A stretch of DNA of 64,000 nt from Paratractidigestivibacter sp963605405. GTDB taxonomy: Bacteria > Actinomycetota > Coriobacteriia > Coriobacteriales > Atopobiaceae. The stretch is taken from contig CAVCUP010000001.1 of assembly GCA_963605405.1 (NCBI GenBank), positions 124,001-188,000 on the forward strand, read 5' to 3'. Position 1 is the stretch's first letter, and each line of letters starts with the position of its first letter. This document shows positions 51,335-60,859 of this stretch, piece by piece. Both the position numbers and the translations under genes were made by a program. Below the pieces are notes generated by a model. The model ran no database searches. It had not been told where the DNA came from and saw nothing but the letters and a program-made list of their open reading frames with translations.

Positions 51335-53161
51335 CTATGCGAATTGGCTACGGTAGAGCTCGGCATACGCGCCGTCGGCGGCGAGAAGCTCCGAGTGCGT
51401 CCCCTGCTCGAGTATATTGCCGCGCTCCATCACCAAGATAAGGTCCGCGTCCACAATGGTCGAGAGCCTGTGGGCGATCACGAAGCTCGTGCGGTTCTCC
51501 ATGACGGCCTCCATCGCGCGAACGATCGCCTGCTCAGTACGGGTGTCCACGCTTGAAGTCGCCTCGTCGAGGATGAGGATGGCTGGGTCGCAGAGCATGG
51601 CGCGCGCGATGGTGAGCAGCTGCCGCTGGCCCTGGCTCACGTTCTCTGCGTCGTTGCCGAGGACCGTGTCATAGCCCTGAGGCAGCGTCCGCACGAAGAA
51701 GTCCACGTGCGCCGCGCGGGCCGCGGCCTCGACCTCCTCGCGGGTCGCGCCGGGCTTGCCGTAGGCGATGTTGTCGGCGATGGTGCCCTCGAAGAGCCAC
51801 GCGTCCTGCAGGACCATTCCGAACTGCCGGCGCAAGTTGGCGCGCGTGAGGTCGCGCGTGTCCACCCCGTCGAGCGTGATGCGCCCGCCGTTGACCTCGT
51901 AGAAGCGCATGAGCAGATTGATCAAGGTCGTCTTGCCCGCGCCCGTCGCGCCCACGACGGCGACCTTCTGCCCGGGCTCCGCCACGAGGTTGACGTCGCG
52001 CATAAGGAGATTGTCCGGCGTGTAGCCGTAGGCCACGTGCTCGAAGCAGACGCGGCCGCGCACGGGCTCGGGAAGCGCCGCCGGCTCCTCGGGGTCGGGC
52101 ACGATCTCCTCGGCGTCGAGAAGCTCATAGACGCGCTCGGCGGCGGCAAGCGCCCCCTGCAGCATGTTCAGCGTCATGGAAAGCTGCGTGAGGGGCTCGG
52201 TCGCGGCGGTCACGAACTGGAAGAACGACTGGAAGACGCCCACCGTGAGTTGCCCCGCGAGCAGCATCGCCCCGGCGATGAGCCCGCAGGAGACCTGCGC
52301 GAGGCGAACGAGCAGGCGGATGGCGGGCGAGATGGCGTTCGTGATGAAGTCCGCATCGGCCGAGGCGTGGGCGAGCTCGTCGGCGGCGGCGCGCACGTCG
52401 GCGGCGCTCGCTTCGTCGCGGCCGAAGGCCTTGATCACCGTGCGGCCGGAATAGGCCTCCTCGACCTTACGGGTCACGTCGCCGAGCGCCTCTTGGCGCC
52501 TCGCCGCGACGCGGATGGTCTTTCCGGCCACGAACTTGGTGAGCAGCAGCGAAGCCGCGGAGAAGGCGAGGAACACGGACCCGAGCACGACACTGTACGA
52601 GAGCATGACGCCCACGGCGCCCACGAACATGAGCGCGCTGATGATGATCTGCAGCAGGCCGCGCTGGAGCACCTCAGAGACCTTGTCGAGGTCGTTTGTG
52701 GCGCGGCTGATGATGTCGCCCGGCTGGTGCGCGTCGTAGTAGGAGAGCGGCAGGCGGCCGACCTTCTCGGCGATGCGCTCGCGCAGCCCGAGGTTCAGGC
52801 GCTCGGCGAAGCTCGCCATGACGAGGGACTGAATCGTGTAGAAAACCCAGGCCAGGGTCCATATGCCGAGAAACACGAGGATCTGGGCGCCGCCGTTGCC
52901 GAGCGAGACGACGTAGGTCTCCCCCGCCGCCTCCGCGACCTGGATGTTACTCCAGAGCAGGTCCACGAGGCCCGCGCTGTAGGCCGGCGCGGCCAGGCTC
53001 GCCGCCACATAGAAGCCGGCGGAGACGGCGGCGACCACGAGGCGCCAGCGCTCACGGCCGGCGGAGCCCCAGAGGCGCAGGGCCGTGGCAAGGCCGTTGA
53101 CGGGGACGTCGTTCTCCTCGCCGAGCCGGGTCTCGTTGTTCTTATCGCTGGTGGATGCCAT
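51335..53161 (-). CDS. ABC exporter half-transporter with consensus Walker B and variant signature
   Basis: 608 aa: six membrane helices then an ATPase domain. Walker A GATGAGKTT, signature NVSQGQRQLLTIARAM (VSQGQ instead of LSGGQ), Walker B ILILDEATSSVD with the catalytic Glu. It pairs with the upstream half-transporter, two bases away; the SQGQ here would sit opposite the degenerate Walker B there. Exporters of this asymmetric type (for example BmrCD) pump drugs or lipids. Start ATG 53161 with AGGGGAGGC. The MarR gene upstream suggests inducible export. Confidence 0.92.
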   Translation of the reverse strand: MASTSDKNNETRLGEENDVPVNGLATALRLWGSAGRERWRLVVAAVSAGFYVAASLAAPAYSAGLVDLLWSNIQVAEAAGETYVVSLGNGGAQILVFLGIWTLAWVFYTIQSLVMASFAERLNLGLRERIAEKVGRLPLSYYDAHQPGDIISRATNDLDKVSEVLQRGLLQIIISALMFVGAVGVMLSYSVVLGSVFLAFSAASLLLTKFVAGKTIRVAARRQEALGDVTRKVEEAYSGRTVIKAFGRDEASAADVRAAADELAHASADADFITNAISPAIRLLVRLAQVSCGLIAGAMLLAGQLTVGVFQSFFQFVTAATEPLTQLSMTLNMLQGALAAAERVYELLDAEEIVPDPEEPAALPEPVRGRVCFEHVAYGYTPDNLLMRDVNLVAEPGQKVAVVGATGAGKTTLINLLMRFYEVNGGRITLDGVDTRDLTRANLRRQFGMVLQDAWLFEGTIADNIAYGKPGATREEVEAAARAAHVDFFVRTLPQGYDTVLGNDAENVSQGQRQLLTIARAMLCDPAILILDEATSSVDTRTEQAIVRAMEAVMENRTSFVIAHRLSTIVDADLILVMERGNILEQGTHSELLAADGAYAELYRSQFA

Positions 53162-53162
53162 G

Positions 53163-55061
53163 TTAGTTGCCTCCCCTCATCTGGGATTCGTAGATGTCCT
53201 TGTAGGTCGCGCAGTCGCGCAGCAGCTCGTCGTGGGTACCGAGGCCGGCCACGCGCCCCTCGTCGAGCACGAGGATCTGGTCGGCGTCGCGGATGGTGCT
53301 CACGCGCTGGGCGATGATGAGCACGGCGGCGTCGGCGAGCTCGCCCGCGAGCGCGCGGCGCAGCGCGGCGTCCGTCTTGTAGTCGAGCGCCGAGAACGAG
53401 TCGTCGAAGACGTAGAGGTCGGCCTGACGCACGAGGGCGCGCGCGATGGAGAGCCGCTGGCGCTGGCCGCCCGAGAAGTTCGTGCCGCCTTGGGCCACGC
53501 GGGCGGCGAGGCCGTCCTCGAGCTCCTGGACGAAGGCGCCCTGGGCCACGTCGACGGCGTGCCAGAGCCGCTCGTCGTCGGCCTTCGGGTCCGCGTCGCG
53601 CAGGTTGCTCGCGATCGTTCCCGAGAAGAGCCAGGCCTTCTGCGGCACGTAGGCGATGCGGTCGCGGAGCTCGGCCTGGGTCATGCGGCGCACGTCCAGC
53701 CCGCCCATCTCGAGCGTGCCCTCGGTCACGTCGAGGAAGCGCAGCAGGAGCTTGGCGATGGTCGACTTGCCCGAGCCGGTGGAGCCGATGACGGCCGTGG
53801 TCTGTCCGCGCCTTAGAATGAAGTCCAGGTCATGAAGGGTATCTTCGTCGGCGTCGTCAAAGCGGAAGCTCACATGGTCGAAGCGCGCCACGGGCTCGGC
53901 GGCGGCGAGAGGCGCCGGATCGCTCGCGGGCACGCCCCCGGGACCAGGGGCGGCGTCGGCACGGCCGGCAGGCTCGCCGGGCTTCTCGCCGTCAGCGCCG
54001 GCGGCGTCTCTCGCCGGGCCCGCGCCCTCGCCCCGCGACCTGCGCTCCGCCGGGTTTGCCGCATCCGCGATGGACGGCTCCGTCTGGAGCACCTCCGCCG
54101 CGCGGGAAAGGCACGCCAGCGCGCGCGGAACCTGGAGCAGCGCGAACTGCGCCATCATCATGAAGAACATGATGAGCATGGCGAACTCGATCACCGCGGT
54201 GACGGAGCCCACCTGCATGGCATGGGCGCCCACGCGGTCCATGCCGAGCCAGAAGATGAGCGACTCGACCGCGTTCATGAGGAAGAACGTCATCGCGTCG
54301 GTCGTGGCAAAGAGCGTGTTGACCCGGATGGCGCGCGCGGCGTAGTCCTCGAAGGTCTCCTCCATGCGGCGGCGCTCATAGCTCTCCTTGCCGAACGCGC
54401 GGATGACGCGCACGCCGGTGATAGACTCGCGCAGCCGCACGTTCATGCGGTCGATGAAGCCCTGCATGACGAGGAAGATGGGCGCGGACTTCGAGACGGC
54501 GAACGCGCTCAGCAGCACCACGGCGACCGTCACGGCGAGAAGCACCCAGCCCATCACGTAGTCGATGCCGAACGCGAATATCACCGCGACGACGCAGGTC
54601 ACGGGCGCGGGGCCCATCATGGTGAAGCACATGAGCAGGGTCTGCTGCACCACGTTGGCGTCGGAGAGCGTGCGCGTGATCATCGAGCCCGCGCCGAAGC
54701 GGTTGAAGTCGGCGGCCGAGAGCGAAAGCGAGTGCTCGTAGACGCTCGTCCGCAGGTCGCGGCCCACCTTGGCGGCGAGCCTCGAGGCCATCCGGTAGCT
54801 CACGATGCAGCCGAGCGAGCCCAGAAGCGACGCCGCGAGCATGGTCGCCCCGTGGCGCCAGACAGCCTCCATGCCAGCGCCCGACGTCACCGAGTTGAGA
54901 AGCGCGGAGAGCTCCGTCGGGACGAGCAGCATGCCCACGATGTCGCAGAGCAGCAGGACCAGCGTCGCGGCCGCCAGGCCCTTGTACGGGGCGATCAGCC
55001 TCGCGAGCAGGCCGAAGGCCGTGCGGCGGGAATAGTCCCTCTCCCAGGTCTCGTTACTCAC
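53163..55061 (-). CDS. ABC exporter half-transporter with degenerate Walker B
   Basis: 632 aa: six helices, an Ala/Pro/Gly-rich insertion at about residues 330-385, then the ATPase. Walker A GSTGSGKST, signature NFSGGQRQRLSIARAL, but Walker B reads LYVFDDSFSALD, with Asp in place of the catalytic Glu. This is the inactive site expected in heterodimeric exporters. GTG 55061 with GGAGG overlaps the marR stop, so MarR and both half-transporters form one unit. Confidence 0.92.
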   Translation of the reverse strand: MSNETWERDYSRRTAFGLLARLIAPYKGLAAATLVLLLCDIVGMLLVPTELSALLNSVTSGAGMEAVWRHGATMLAASLLGSLGCIVSYRMASRLAAKVGRDLRTSVYEHSLSLSAADFNRFGAGSMITRTLSDANVVQQTLLMCFTMMGPAPVTCVVAVIFAFGIDYVMGWVLLAVTVAVVLLSAFAVSKSAPIFLVMQGFIDRMNVRLRESITGVRVIRAFGKESYERRRMEETFEDYAARAIRVNTLFATTDAMTFFLMNAVESLIFWLGMDRVGAHAMQVGSVTAVIEFAMLIMFFMMMAQFALLQVPRALACLSRAAEVLQTEPSIADAANPAERRSRGEGAGPARDAAGADGEKPGEPAGRADAAPGPGGVPASDPAPLAAAEPVARFDHVSFRFDDADEDTLHDLDFILRRGQTTAVIGSTGSGKSTIAKLLLRFLDVTEGTLEMGGLDVRRMTQAELRDRIAYVPQKAWLFSGTIASNLRDADPKADDERLWHAVDVAQGAFVQELEDGLAARVAQGGTNFSGGQRQRLSIARALVRQADLYVFDDSFSALDYKTDAALRRALAGELADAAVLIIAQRVSTIRDADQILVLDEGRVAGLGTHDELLRDCATYKDIYESQMRGGN

Positions 55062-55554
55062 TTTGGTCCTCCCTCCCTATGCGGTCGAGCTCGGCCTCGA
55101 CCGCCTCCACGTACTTGTCCATCAGGCGCAGCATCTCCGCCTGCTCCGCGGCCGTGAGCACGCCGAAAGCACGTCTCTCGGCCTGGCAGGCGGGCTCGAT
55201 GCGCGCCCGCGCGAACGACCGCCCGGCCTCGGTGAGCCGCGCGAGCTTGGCTTTGCGGCTCCCCTCGCAGAACTCCGTCTGCACGAGCCCCTTGCCCTCC
55301 AGGTGGCGAATCGCGGAGTTGACCGTCTGCTTCGAGGCGCAGGACGTCGCCACGATGTCGCGCACCGGCACCGAGCCGCCCGCGATGAAGATGTCGTACA
55401 TGACCCAGTAGGCCGATTCGGGCAGCCCGCACTCGCGGGAGATCTCGTAATAAAGGCGGTCCGTCTTGCGGTAGAGCCGGTCGAAGCTCTCGATCCACGC
55501 CTTCATGCCGATGAGGCCGTCCGGGCCCATCGGGACCTGTTGCAACTGTTCCAT
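55054..55554 (-). CDS. MarR-family transcriptional regulator
   Basis: 166 aa. wHTH: SVPVRDIVATSCASKQTVNSAIRHLEGKGLV (quoted as VRDIVATSCASKQTVN and SAIRHLEGKGLV), wing EGSRKAKLARLTEAG. Cys residues near the HTH could sense oxidants. It heads the exporter operon and would repress it from the palindrome upstream (55563-55590). ATG 55554 has AGGAACT just upstream. Confidence 0.9.
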   Translation of the reverse strand: MEQLQQVPMGPDGLIGMKAWIESFDRLYRKTDRLYYEISRECGLPESAYWVMYDIFIAGGSVPVRDIVATSCASKQTVNSAIRHLEGKGLVQTEFCEGSRKAKLARLTEAGRSFARARIEPACQAERRAFGVLTAAEQAEMLRLMDKYVEAVEAELDRIGREDQSE

Positions 55555-55989
55555 AGTTCCTATTTTCGTCCGATATCAGACCAAACGAAGAGAATAATAG
55601 TCCGACTTCGTACGTAATGCAAGGGAAAGAAGGTCACGCCGCAAAAGCGGGAAACGACTGCTGGGGACGCCGCGCCCCTCTCCGGAACGCATCCGTCCGG
55701 TCTCACCCGGCGCCCGTCTCGCCGGGCGTCGGATAAGAATCGAGGCGTCAGCGGTTCTTCATAGGGAGACCAGGTGTCCCAGAGGTAAACGAACCGAACA
55801 AAGCGCAGGCAGCGGACACAGGGCCCATCGTGGGCGAGACCGACACCGGAAAAACCGACGCTGTGCCGGGTTTTAGGCCCGTACGCGGGCAGCAGGGGGC
55901 ATTATTGGAAGCGGGCAAGGGCTTTGGGGTCCTTGCCGCGACGCCAGGCGGCCAACACCGCATTCGCGGGGCGCGACGAAGGGACACAT
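55555..55989. promoter_or_regulatory. Intergenic region with putative MarR operator
   Basis: TTCGTCCGATATCAGACC then AAACGAA (55564-55589) contains the dyads TTCGT/ACGAA and TCCGA/TCAGA; on the minus strand TATTAT (about 55595-55600) is a possible -10. A CCCGGCG/CGCCGGG hairpin is at about 55708-55725. 55730-55989 shows nothing I can name; GAAGGGACA precedes the M20 gene. Confidence 0.5.
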
Positions 55990-57183
55990 ATGGTCGATAA
56001 GGAATTCGCATGGCGGCTGGCGGCCGAGCTCGTGCGCATCGAGAGCACGGACCCCGGCTGCTATGAGGGCCGAATCCAGGAGCACCTCAAGCAGCTTGTG
56101 GAAGGCAAGCTCAACGAGCTGCCTACCTGGCTCGCTTCCGCCGTCGAGCTCCGCGAGCTCGAGGTCCTGCCGGAACGGCGAGACCTCATGGTGCGCGTTC
56201 CCGGCACGGGCCCCGACCCCGCCCTCGTGTACGGCTGCCACATGGACACGGTGACCATCGGCGACGGTTGGGACGACGAGACAGCGCCGCTCGCCGGCCG
56301 CGTCGTCGGCGAGCGGCTCTACGGCCGCGGCGCCTGCGACATGAAGAGCGGCCTCGCCTGTGCGATGGCAGCGCTCTTCGGGCTGCTCGACGGTGCCGCC
56401 GCCTCGGGCAGCCTGCCGAATCGGGCCTTCGCGCTGCTTCTCTCCGTGGACGAAGAGGACTTCATGCGCGGCATCGAGGCCGCCATCGCGGCCGGGTGGG
56501 TCGGCGCGGACGAATGGGTGGTCGACACCGAGCCCACCGACGGCCAGGTCCAGGTGGCGCATAAGGGGCGCACCTGGTTCGAGATCTCGATGCGCGGCGC
56601 GACCGCCCACGCGAGCCAGCCGTGGAAGGGCTCCGACGCCGTCGCCGCGATGGCCGAGGTCATCTGTGAGCTGCGCCGTTGGTGCGAGGCGCTGCCCGGC
56701 CATGAGGAGCTCGGGCGCTCGACCATAACCTTCGGCCAGGTGGAAGGCGGGTACCGGCCCTATGTCGTGCCCGACGCGTGCAAGCTCTGGGTCGACATGC
56801 GCCTCGTCCCGCCGGCGTCGACCGCGACGGCGCGCAGGGCCGTCGAGGCCGCCATCCGGGCGGCGGAGTCCCGCGTCCCCGGCGCGCACGGCAGCTATGA
56901 GGTCACCGGCGACCGGCCGCCCATCGAGCGGGACCCGACCTCCCCCCTGCTCGCGGCGCTTCTCGCCGCCGCCGACGCCGAGGGCCATCCCGCCGAGGTC
57001 GGCGTCTTCACCGGCTATACCGATACCGCCGTCGTCGCGGGCACCTGCGGCAACCGCAACTGCATGAGCTACGGCCCCGGCTCCCTCGCGCTCGCCCACA
57101 AGCCGAACGAGTATGTCCCGCGCGCGGACGTGCTGCGCGCGCAGCGGGTGCTCACGCGCCTCGCGCTCGACGCCTGCCTGTAG
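55990..57183 (+). CDS. M20-family peptidase/deacylase (ArgE/DapE-type)
   Basis: 397 aa. Zinc ligands: YGCHMDTVTIG (His/Asp near residue 80), GRGACDMKSGLA (bridging Asp), SVDEEDF (catalytic Glu pair), DTEPTDGQ, and a late His in LALAHKPNEYV. The family covers ArgE, DapE, carboxypeptidases and aminoacylases; the substrate is uncertain. ATG 55990 (MVDKEFAWRL) has GAAGGGACA; a longer reading to 55924 adds a non-family leader. Alone on the plus strand before a terminator. Confidence 0.88.
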   Translation: MVDKEFAWRLAAELVRIESTDPGCYEGRIQEHLKQLVEGKLNELPTWLASAVELRELEVLPERRDLMVRVPGTGPDPALVYGCHMDTVTIGDGWDDETAPLAGRVVGERLYGRGACDMKSGLACAMAALFGLLDGAAASGSLPNRAFALLLSVDEEDFMRGIEAAIAAGWVGADEWVVDTEPTDGQVQVAHKGRTWFEISMRGATAHASQPWKGSDAVAAMAEVICELRRWCEALPGHEELGRSTITFGQVEGGYRPYVVPDACKLWVDMRLVPPASTATARRAVEAAIRAAESRVPGAHGSYEVTGDRPPIERDPTSPLLAALLAAADAEGHPAEVGVFTGYTDTAVVAGTCGNRNCMSYGPGSLALAHKPNEYVPRADVLRAQRVLTRLALDACL

Positions 57184-57223
57184 AAGCCGGGCGCGCCCGG
57201 CGGGAAGCACCCGAGCAACAAAA

Positions 57224-57254
57224 GGCGGTTGCACCAAGCCTTGGTGCAACCGCC
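57224..57254. terminator. Bidirectional terminator between M20 peptidase and DAHP synthase
   Basis: GGCGGTTGCACCAA pairs perfectly with TTGGTGCAACCGCC around 57239. AAAA precedes it, giving a T-run for the convergent aroF transcript. Confidence 0.85.
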
Positions 57255-57291
57255 CGCTTCTTACCAGCTATAAAAGAATCCGTGAAAAGCC

Positions 57292-58320
57292 CTACACACG
57301 CTCGGCGATGTCGCGCACCAGGCGCTCGGTCTTCTCCCAGCCGAGGCACGCGTCGGTGATCGACTTGCCGTAGACGCCGCCGTCAACCGGCTGGTTGCCA
57401 TCCTCGAGGTAGCTCTCGACCATGAAGCCCTTGACCATGCGGCGCACGAGGTCGTTGCGCGAGCAGCTCTCGAGCACCTCCCGACAGATACGCGGCTGCT
57501 CGAGCGGGCGCTTGCCGGAGTTGTCGTGGTTGCAGTCCACGACCACGGAGGGGTTCGCGAAGTCGGCGTCCAGGTAGCGGCCGGCCAGGCGCTCCAGGTG
57601 CTCGTAGTGGTAGTTGGGGTAGGTGCGCCCGTCGAGGCCGATGTAGCCGCGCAGGACGGCGTGCGCAAGCGGGTTGCCGTCGCATTCGACCTCCCAGCCA
57701 CGGTAGATGAAGCTCTGCTTGGCCTGGGCGGCATAGATGGAGTTGAGCATCACGGAGGTGGAGCCCGCCGTGGGGTTCTTCATGCCCACGGGCACCGGGA
57801 TACCGGCGGAGACGAGGCGGTGCTCCTGGTTCTCGACGGAGCGGGCGCCCACGGCCACATAGGAGAGAAGGTCGACGAGGTACTGGTAGTTCGAGGGGTA
57901 GAGCATCTCGTCGGCGGTGAAGAAGCCCGTCTCCTCGATGACGCGCAGGTGCATGCGGCGCACGGCCTTGACGCCCTCGAGCAGGTCGGCGGGAGCCTCG
58001 GGGTCGGGGTTGTGGAGCAGGCCCTTGTAGCCCGTGCCCTTGGTGCGCGGCTTATTGGTGTACACGCGCGGGATAACGATGAGCTTGTCCTTGACCTCGT
58101 CGGCCACGCCCGCAAGGCGATGCATGTAATCGAGGACGGAATCCTCGCGGTCGGCCGAGCAGGGACCGATGATGAGCAGGCGGCGCGGGTCCTCTCCCCG
58201 CATGACGGCCGCGACCTCGGCGTCGAAGGCGGCCTTCTTCTGGACGAGCTCGTCCGAGAGCGGCATCTCGGCGCGGACCTCCTTGGCCATGGGCAGGTGG
58301 CGCTTGAAGTTCATGGACAT
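57292..58320 (-). CDS. aroF: 3-deoxy-7-phosphoheptulonate (DAHP) synthase, class I
   Basis: Condenses PEP and erythrose 4-phosphate, first step of the shikimate pathway. RRLLIIGPCSADREDSVLDY (about residues 47-66) is the metal/PEP-binding Cys region; RVYTNKPRTKGTGYKGLLHNP (quoted as KPRTKGTGYKGLL) and VDCNHDNSGKRPLEQPRI (DCNHDNSGK) complete the site. 342 aa, as for the AroF/G/H type. Start ATG 58320 with AGGAG. The isozyme letter is not certain; feedback residues cannot be read. Single gene. Confidence 0.93.
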   Translation of the reverse strand: MSMNFKRHLPMAKEVRAEMPLSDELVQKKAAFDAEVAAVMRGEDPRRLLIIGPCSADREDSVLDYMHRLAGVADEVKDKLIVIPRVYTNKPRTKGTGYKGLLHNPDPEAPADLLEGVKAVRRMHLRVIEETGFFTADEMLYPSNYQYLVDLLSYVAVGARSVENQEHRLVSAGIPVPVGMKNPTAGSTSVMLNSIYAAQAKQSFIYRGWEVECDGNPLAHAVLRGYIGLDGRTYPNYHYEHLERLAGRYLDADFANPSVVVDCNHDNSGKRPLEQPRICREVLESCSRNDLVRRMVKGFMVESYLEDGNQPVDGGVYGKSITDACLGWEKTERLVRDIAERV

Positions 58321-58453
58321 AAGGGCAACTCCTATGGTTCTCCGACTCAAAAATGCATAGGGGTCTATTATCCGGTCCCGCCCGGACCAAGACAACGCAG
58401 AAGGCTAACATTAGTCCGGTATGTAACAAACACGAGATAGGAGGCCCTGAAAA

Positions 58454-59929
58454 ATGGCCTGCACAACCATCCTGGTCGGCAAGAGGGCAAGCTACGACGG
58501 CTCGACCATCATCGCGCGCAACGAGGACTGCCCCTCGGGCGAGTTCTGCGAGAAGCGCTTCTCGGTAAGCGACGCCGCCGGCAAGAAGACCTACAAGAGC
58601 GTGATCTCCCATCTCGAGGTCGCGCTGCCCGATGGCGGCGTCCGCTACACCTGCATGCCGAACGCCGACCTCAAGGAGGGGCTCTGGGAGGCCGCCGGCG
58701 TGAACGCGCGCAACGTCGCCATGACGGCCACCGAGACCCTCACCACCAACGAGCGCGTGCTCGCCGCGGACCCGCTCGTGGCATACAGGCCGGCCGCGGG
58801 CGCCCCGGGCGAGGACGGCTATGAGCCCGAGGTCGCGGGCGGCATCGGCGAGGAGGACATGGTCACCCTCGTGCTGCCCTACGCGACGAGCGCCCGCGAC
58901 GGCGTCCTGCGCCTGGGGGCGCTTCTCGCCGAGCACGGCACCTACGAGATGAACGGCATCGCGTTCTCGGACGTCGACGAGATCTGGTGGCTCGAGACCG
59001 TGGGCGGCCACCACTGGATCGCCCGGCGCGTGCCCGACGACTGCTACGTGACCATGCCGAACCAGCTGGGCCTCGACTCCTTCGACCTGGACGACGCTCT
59101 CGGCGAGGGCCGCGAGCACCTCTGCTCCCCCGACCTGCGCGAGTTCATCGAGAAGAACCATCTCGACCTCAGCCTCGACGGGCGCCTCAACCCCCGCGAC
59201 GCCTTCGGCAGCCGCTCGGACGCCGACCATGTGTACAACACGCCGCGCGCCTGGGACATGCAGCGCTATCTCAACCCGAGCGCGGGCCCCTGGGAGACGG
59301 CGGCGGCCCACGAGGAGTTCGGCCCCGAGTCCGATGTCCTGCCGTGGGCGCGCGTGCCGGAGCGCAAGGTCACGATCGAGGACGTCAAGCACGTGCTCAG
59401 CCTCCACTACCAGGGCACGGTTTACGACCCCTACGGCCGCATCGGCACGCCGGCGACGCGCGGGCTCTATCGCCCCATAGGCATCAACCGCAACTGCCAG
59501 CTCGCCGTGCTCCAGATCCGCCCGTACGTCGACGAGGAGCACCGAGCGCTTCAGTGGATCGCGCTGGGAAGCAACGCCTTCAACGCGCTGGTGCCCTTCT
59601 ACACGCAGGTGGACGACGTTCCCGAGTACGTGAAGAGCACGCCCAAGACCCCCACGACCGAGAGCTTCTACTGGGCCAACCGCCTCATCGGCGCGATGGC
59701 CGACGCGAGCTACAGCGCCTGCCTGCCGCACGTCGAGCGCTACCAGGAGAAGCTCCAGTCGGAGGCCACGCGCCTGGTGCTCTTGGCCGACGAGTCGGGC
59801 GCGGACGTGTCCGAGACGAACCGGGCCATCGCCGACGAGGCGCGCAAGCGCACCGACTGCCTGCTCTCCCACGTGCTCTTCGAGCGTAGCCGAGAGATGC
59901 GCAACGGCTTCTCCCGCTCCGACAACTAG
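58454..59929 (+). CDS. C69-family dipeptidase (PepD)
   Basis: 491 aa Ntn-type peptidase. The catalytic Cys3 (MACTT) becomes N-terminal after the first two residues are removed; GSTIIARNEDC (about 16-26) and GLWEAAGVNARNVAMTATET (about 75-94) are family blocks. Cleaves dipeptides in peptide-using bacteria. ATG 58454 is preceded by GATAGGAGGCCC. Its neighbour downstream is separated by the family B array. Confidence 0.92.
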   Translation: MACTTILVGKRASYDGSTIIARNEDCPSGEFCEKRFSVSDAAGKKTYKSVISHLEVALPDGGVRYTCMPNADLKEGLWEAAGVNARNVAMTATETLTTNERVLAADPLVAYRPAAGAPGEDGYEPEVAGGIGEEDMVTLVLPYATSARDGVLRLGALLAEHGTYEMNGIAFSDVDEIWWLETVGGHHWIARRVPDDCYVTMPNQLGLDSFDLDDALGEGREHLCSPDLREFIEKNHLDLSLDGRLNPRDAFGSRSDADHVYNTPRAWDMQRYLNPSAGPWETAAAHEEFGPESDVLPWARVPERKVTIEDVKHVLSLHYQGTVYDPYGRIGTPATRGLYRPIGINRNCQLAVLQIRPYVDEEHRALQWIALGSNAFNALVPFYTQVDDVPEYVKSTPKTPTTESFYWANRLIGAMADASYSACLPHVERYQEKLQSEATRLVLLADESGADVSETNRAIADEARKRTDCLLSHVLFERSREMRNGFSRSDN

Positions 59930-60113
59930 CGACGCGGGGGCGCGAGGCGCCGAGGCGTCGCGGGCCGGGCTCCTGCGGACGGGACGCCTGAAGTCGGTGC
60001 GCTCGCAGTCGGGGTGCCCACGATCGGTCCCGTAAGCGATTCGGGCACGAGGGGCGCTCGGGCCTCGCCCGATCGGCTCCGGCCAGGCAGTTTCTCGCCA
60101 CCTCATCGGAGAC

Positions 60114-60303
60114 GCTAAGAAAACGCCCCTGCTGGCATGCACATGGTGCCAGCAGGGGCGTTTTCTTAGCGGACCGGGCGTTTTCCATGCCAGCGGACGG
60201 GATTTCTTAGCAATCCGGCCTTGTTCCATGCCAGCGGATAGGATTTCTTGGCAGGTCGAACGCGTCCCATGCCAGCAGACGCGATTCCTTAGCAGGTCGA
60301 GCG
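60114..60303. repeat. 41-bp periodic dyad array, family B, locus 2
   Basis: GCTAAGAAAACGCCCCTG (60114 on) to 60137 pairs perfectly over 24 bases with 60147-60170. TGCCAGC units begin at 60147, 60188, 60229 and 60270, each exactly 41 bp apart, each with a TTCYTTAGC-type block and a variable 17-base part. It lies between the convergent C69 peptidase and the small membrane-protein gene. 59930-60113 shows no gene. Confidence 0.88.
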
Positions 60304-60759
60304 CTAAATCCTGTCGTCCCTCACATCCGCGCGATCGTCGACCGGCTCCTTCTCGCCGCAGAGCGAAAGGCCGTAGAAGACGCCGAAGAGCACGTAGAGC
60401 ACCGGGACCATCATGGCTACGATGAGCATCGCCGCGAAGGCGGTGGCTATGGCCTTGGGCAGCGCCGGGATGGCCAGCGGCGAGAGCATGAGCAGGGCCA
60501 CCGGCACCACGCCGAGAACGCGCCAGACGATCCGCGCCATGTGCGTGAGCTCGAGCTGGAACTTATTCACGAGCAAGGTGGTCACGAGGGCCGCGACGGA
60601 GAACGCGCCGACCGGGCGCGAGAAGATGCTCAGCGCGAGGACGAAGGTGCCCTCACCGAGGTCATTGCCCTGCGCGGCGGCCCAAACAAGAAACGCTATG
60701 CAGGCAACCGAGAGGGCCCCCCAAACGATGACGTTCGCCAGATACGTGCTTTTCTTCAT
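60304..60759 (-). CDS. Small membrane protein of unknown function
   Basis: 151 aa with four hydrophobic segments (about residues 8-28, 38-62, 78-100 and 108-135) and a charged C-terminus (GEKEPVDDRADVRDDRI). I do not recognise the family. The start ATG 60759 (MKKSTYLAN) has GAGGAG upstream; the longer reading to 60894 would run through the divergent promoter. It is divergent from the hemolysin-III gene (gap 100 bases). Confidence 0.75.
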   Translation of the reverse strand: MKKSTYLANVIVWGALSVACIAFLVWAAAQGNDLGEGTFVLALSIFSRPVGAFSVAALVTTLLVNKFQLELTHMARIVWRVLGVVPVALLMLSPLAIPALPKAIATAFAAMLIVAMMVPVLYVLFGVFYGLSLCGEKEPVDDRADVRDDRI

Positions 60760-60859
60760 GCCATGACTCCTCAACGGCTCTGGGGTATGCTCGAAGCAGC
60801 TCACAAGTATAACCTCGGGCGCCGAGCGCCCAACAGGCCTTCCGAAGGAGACAACCATA

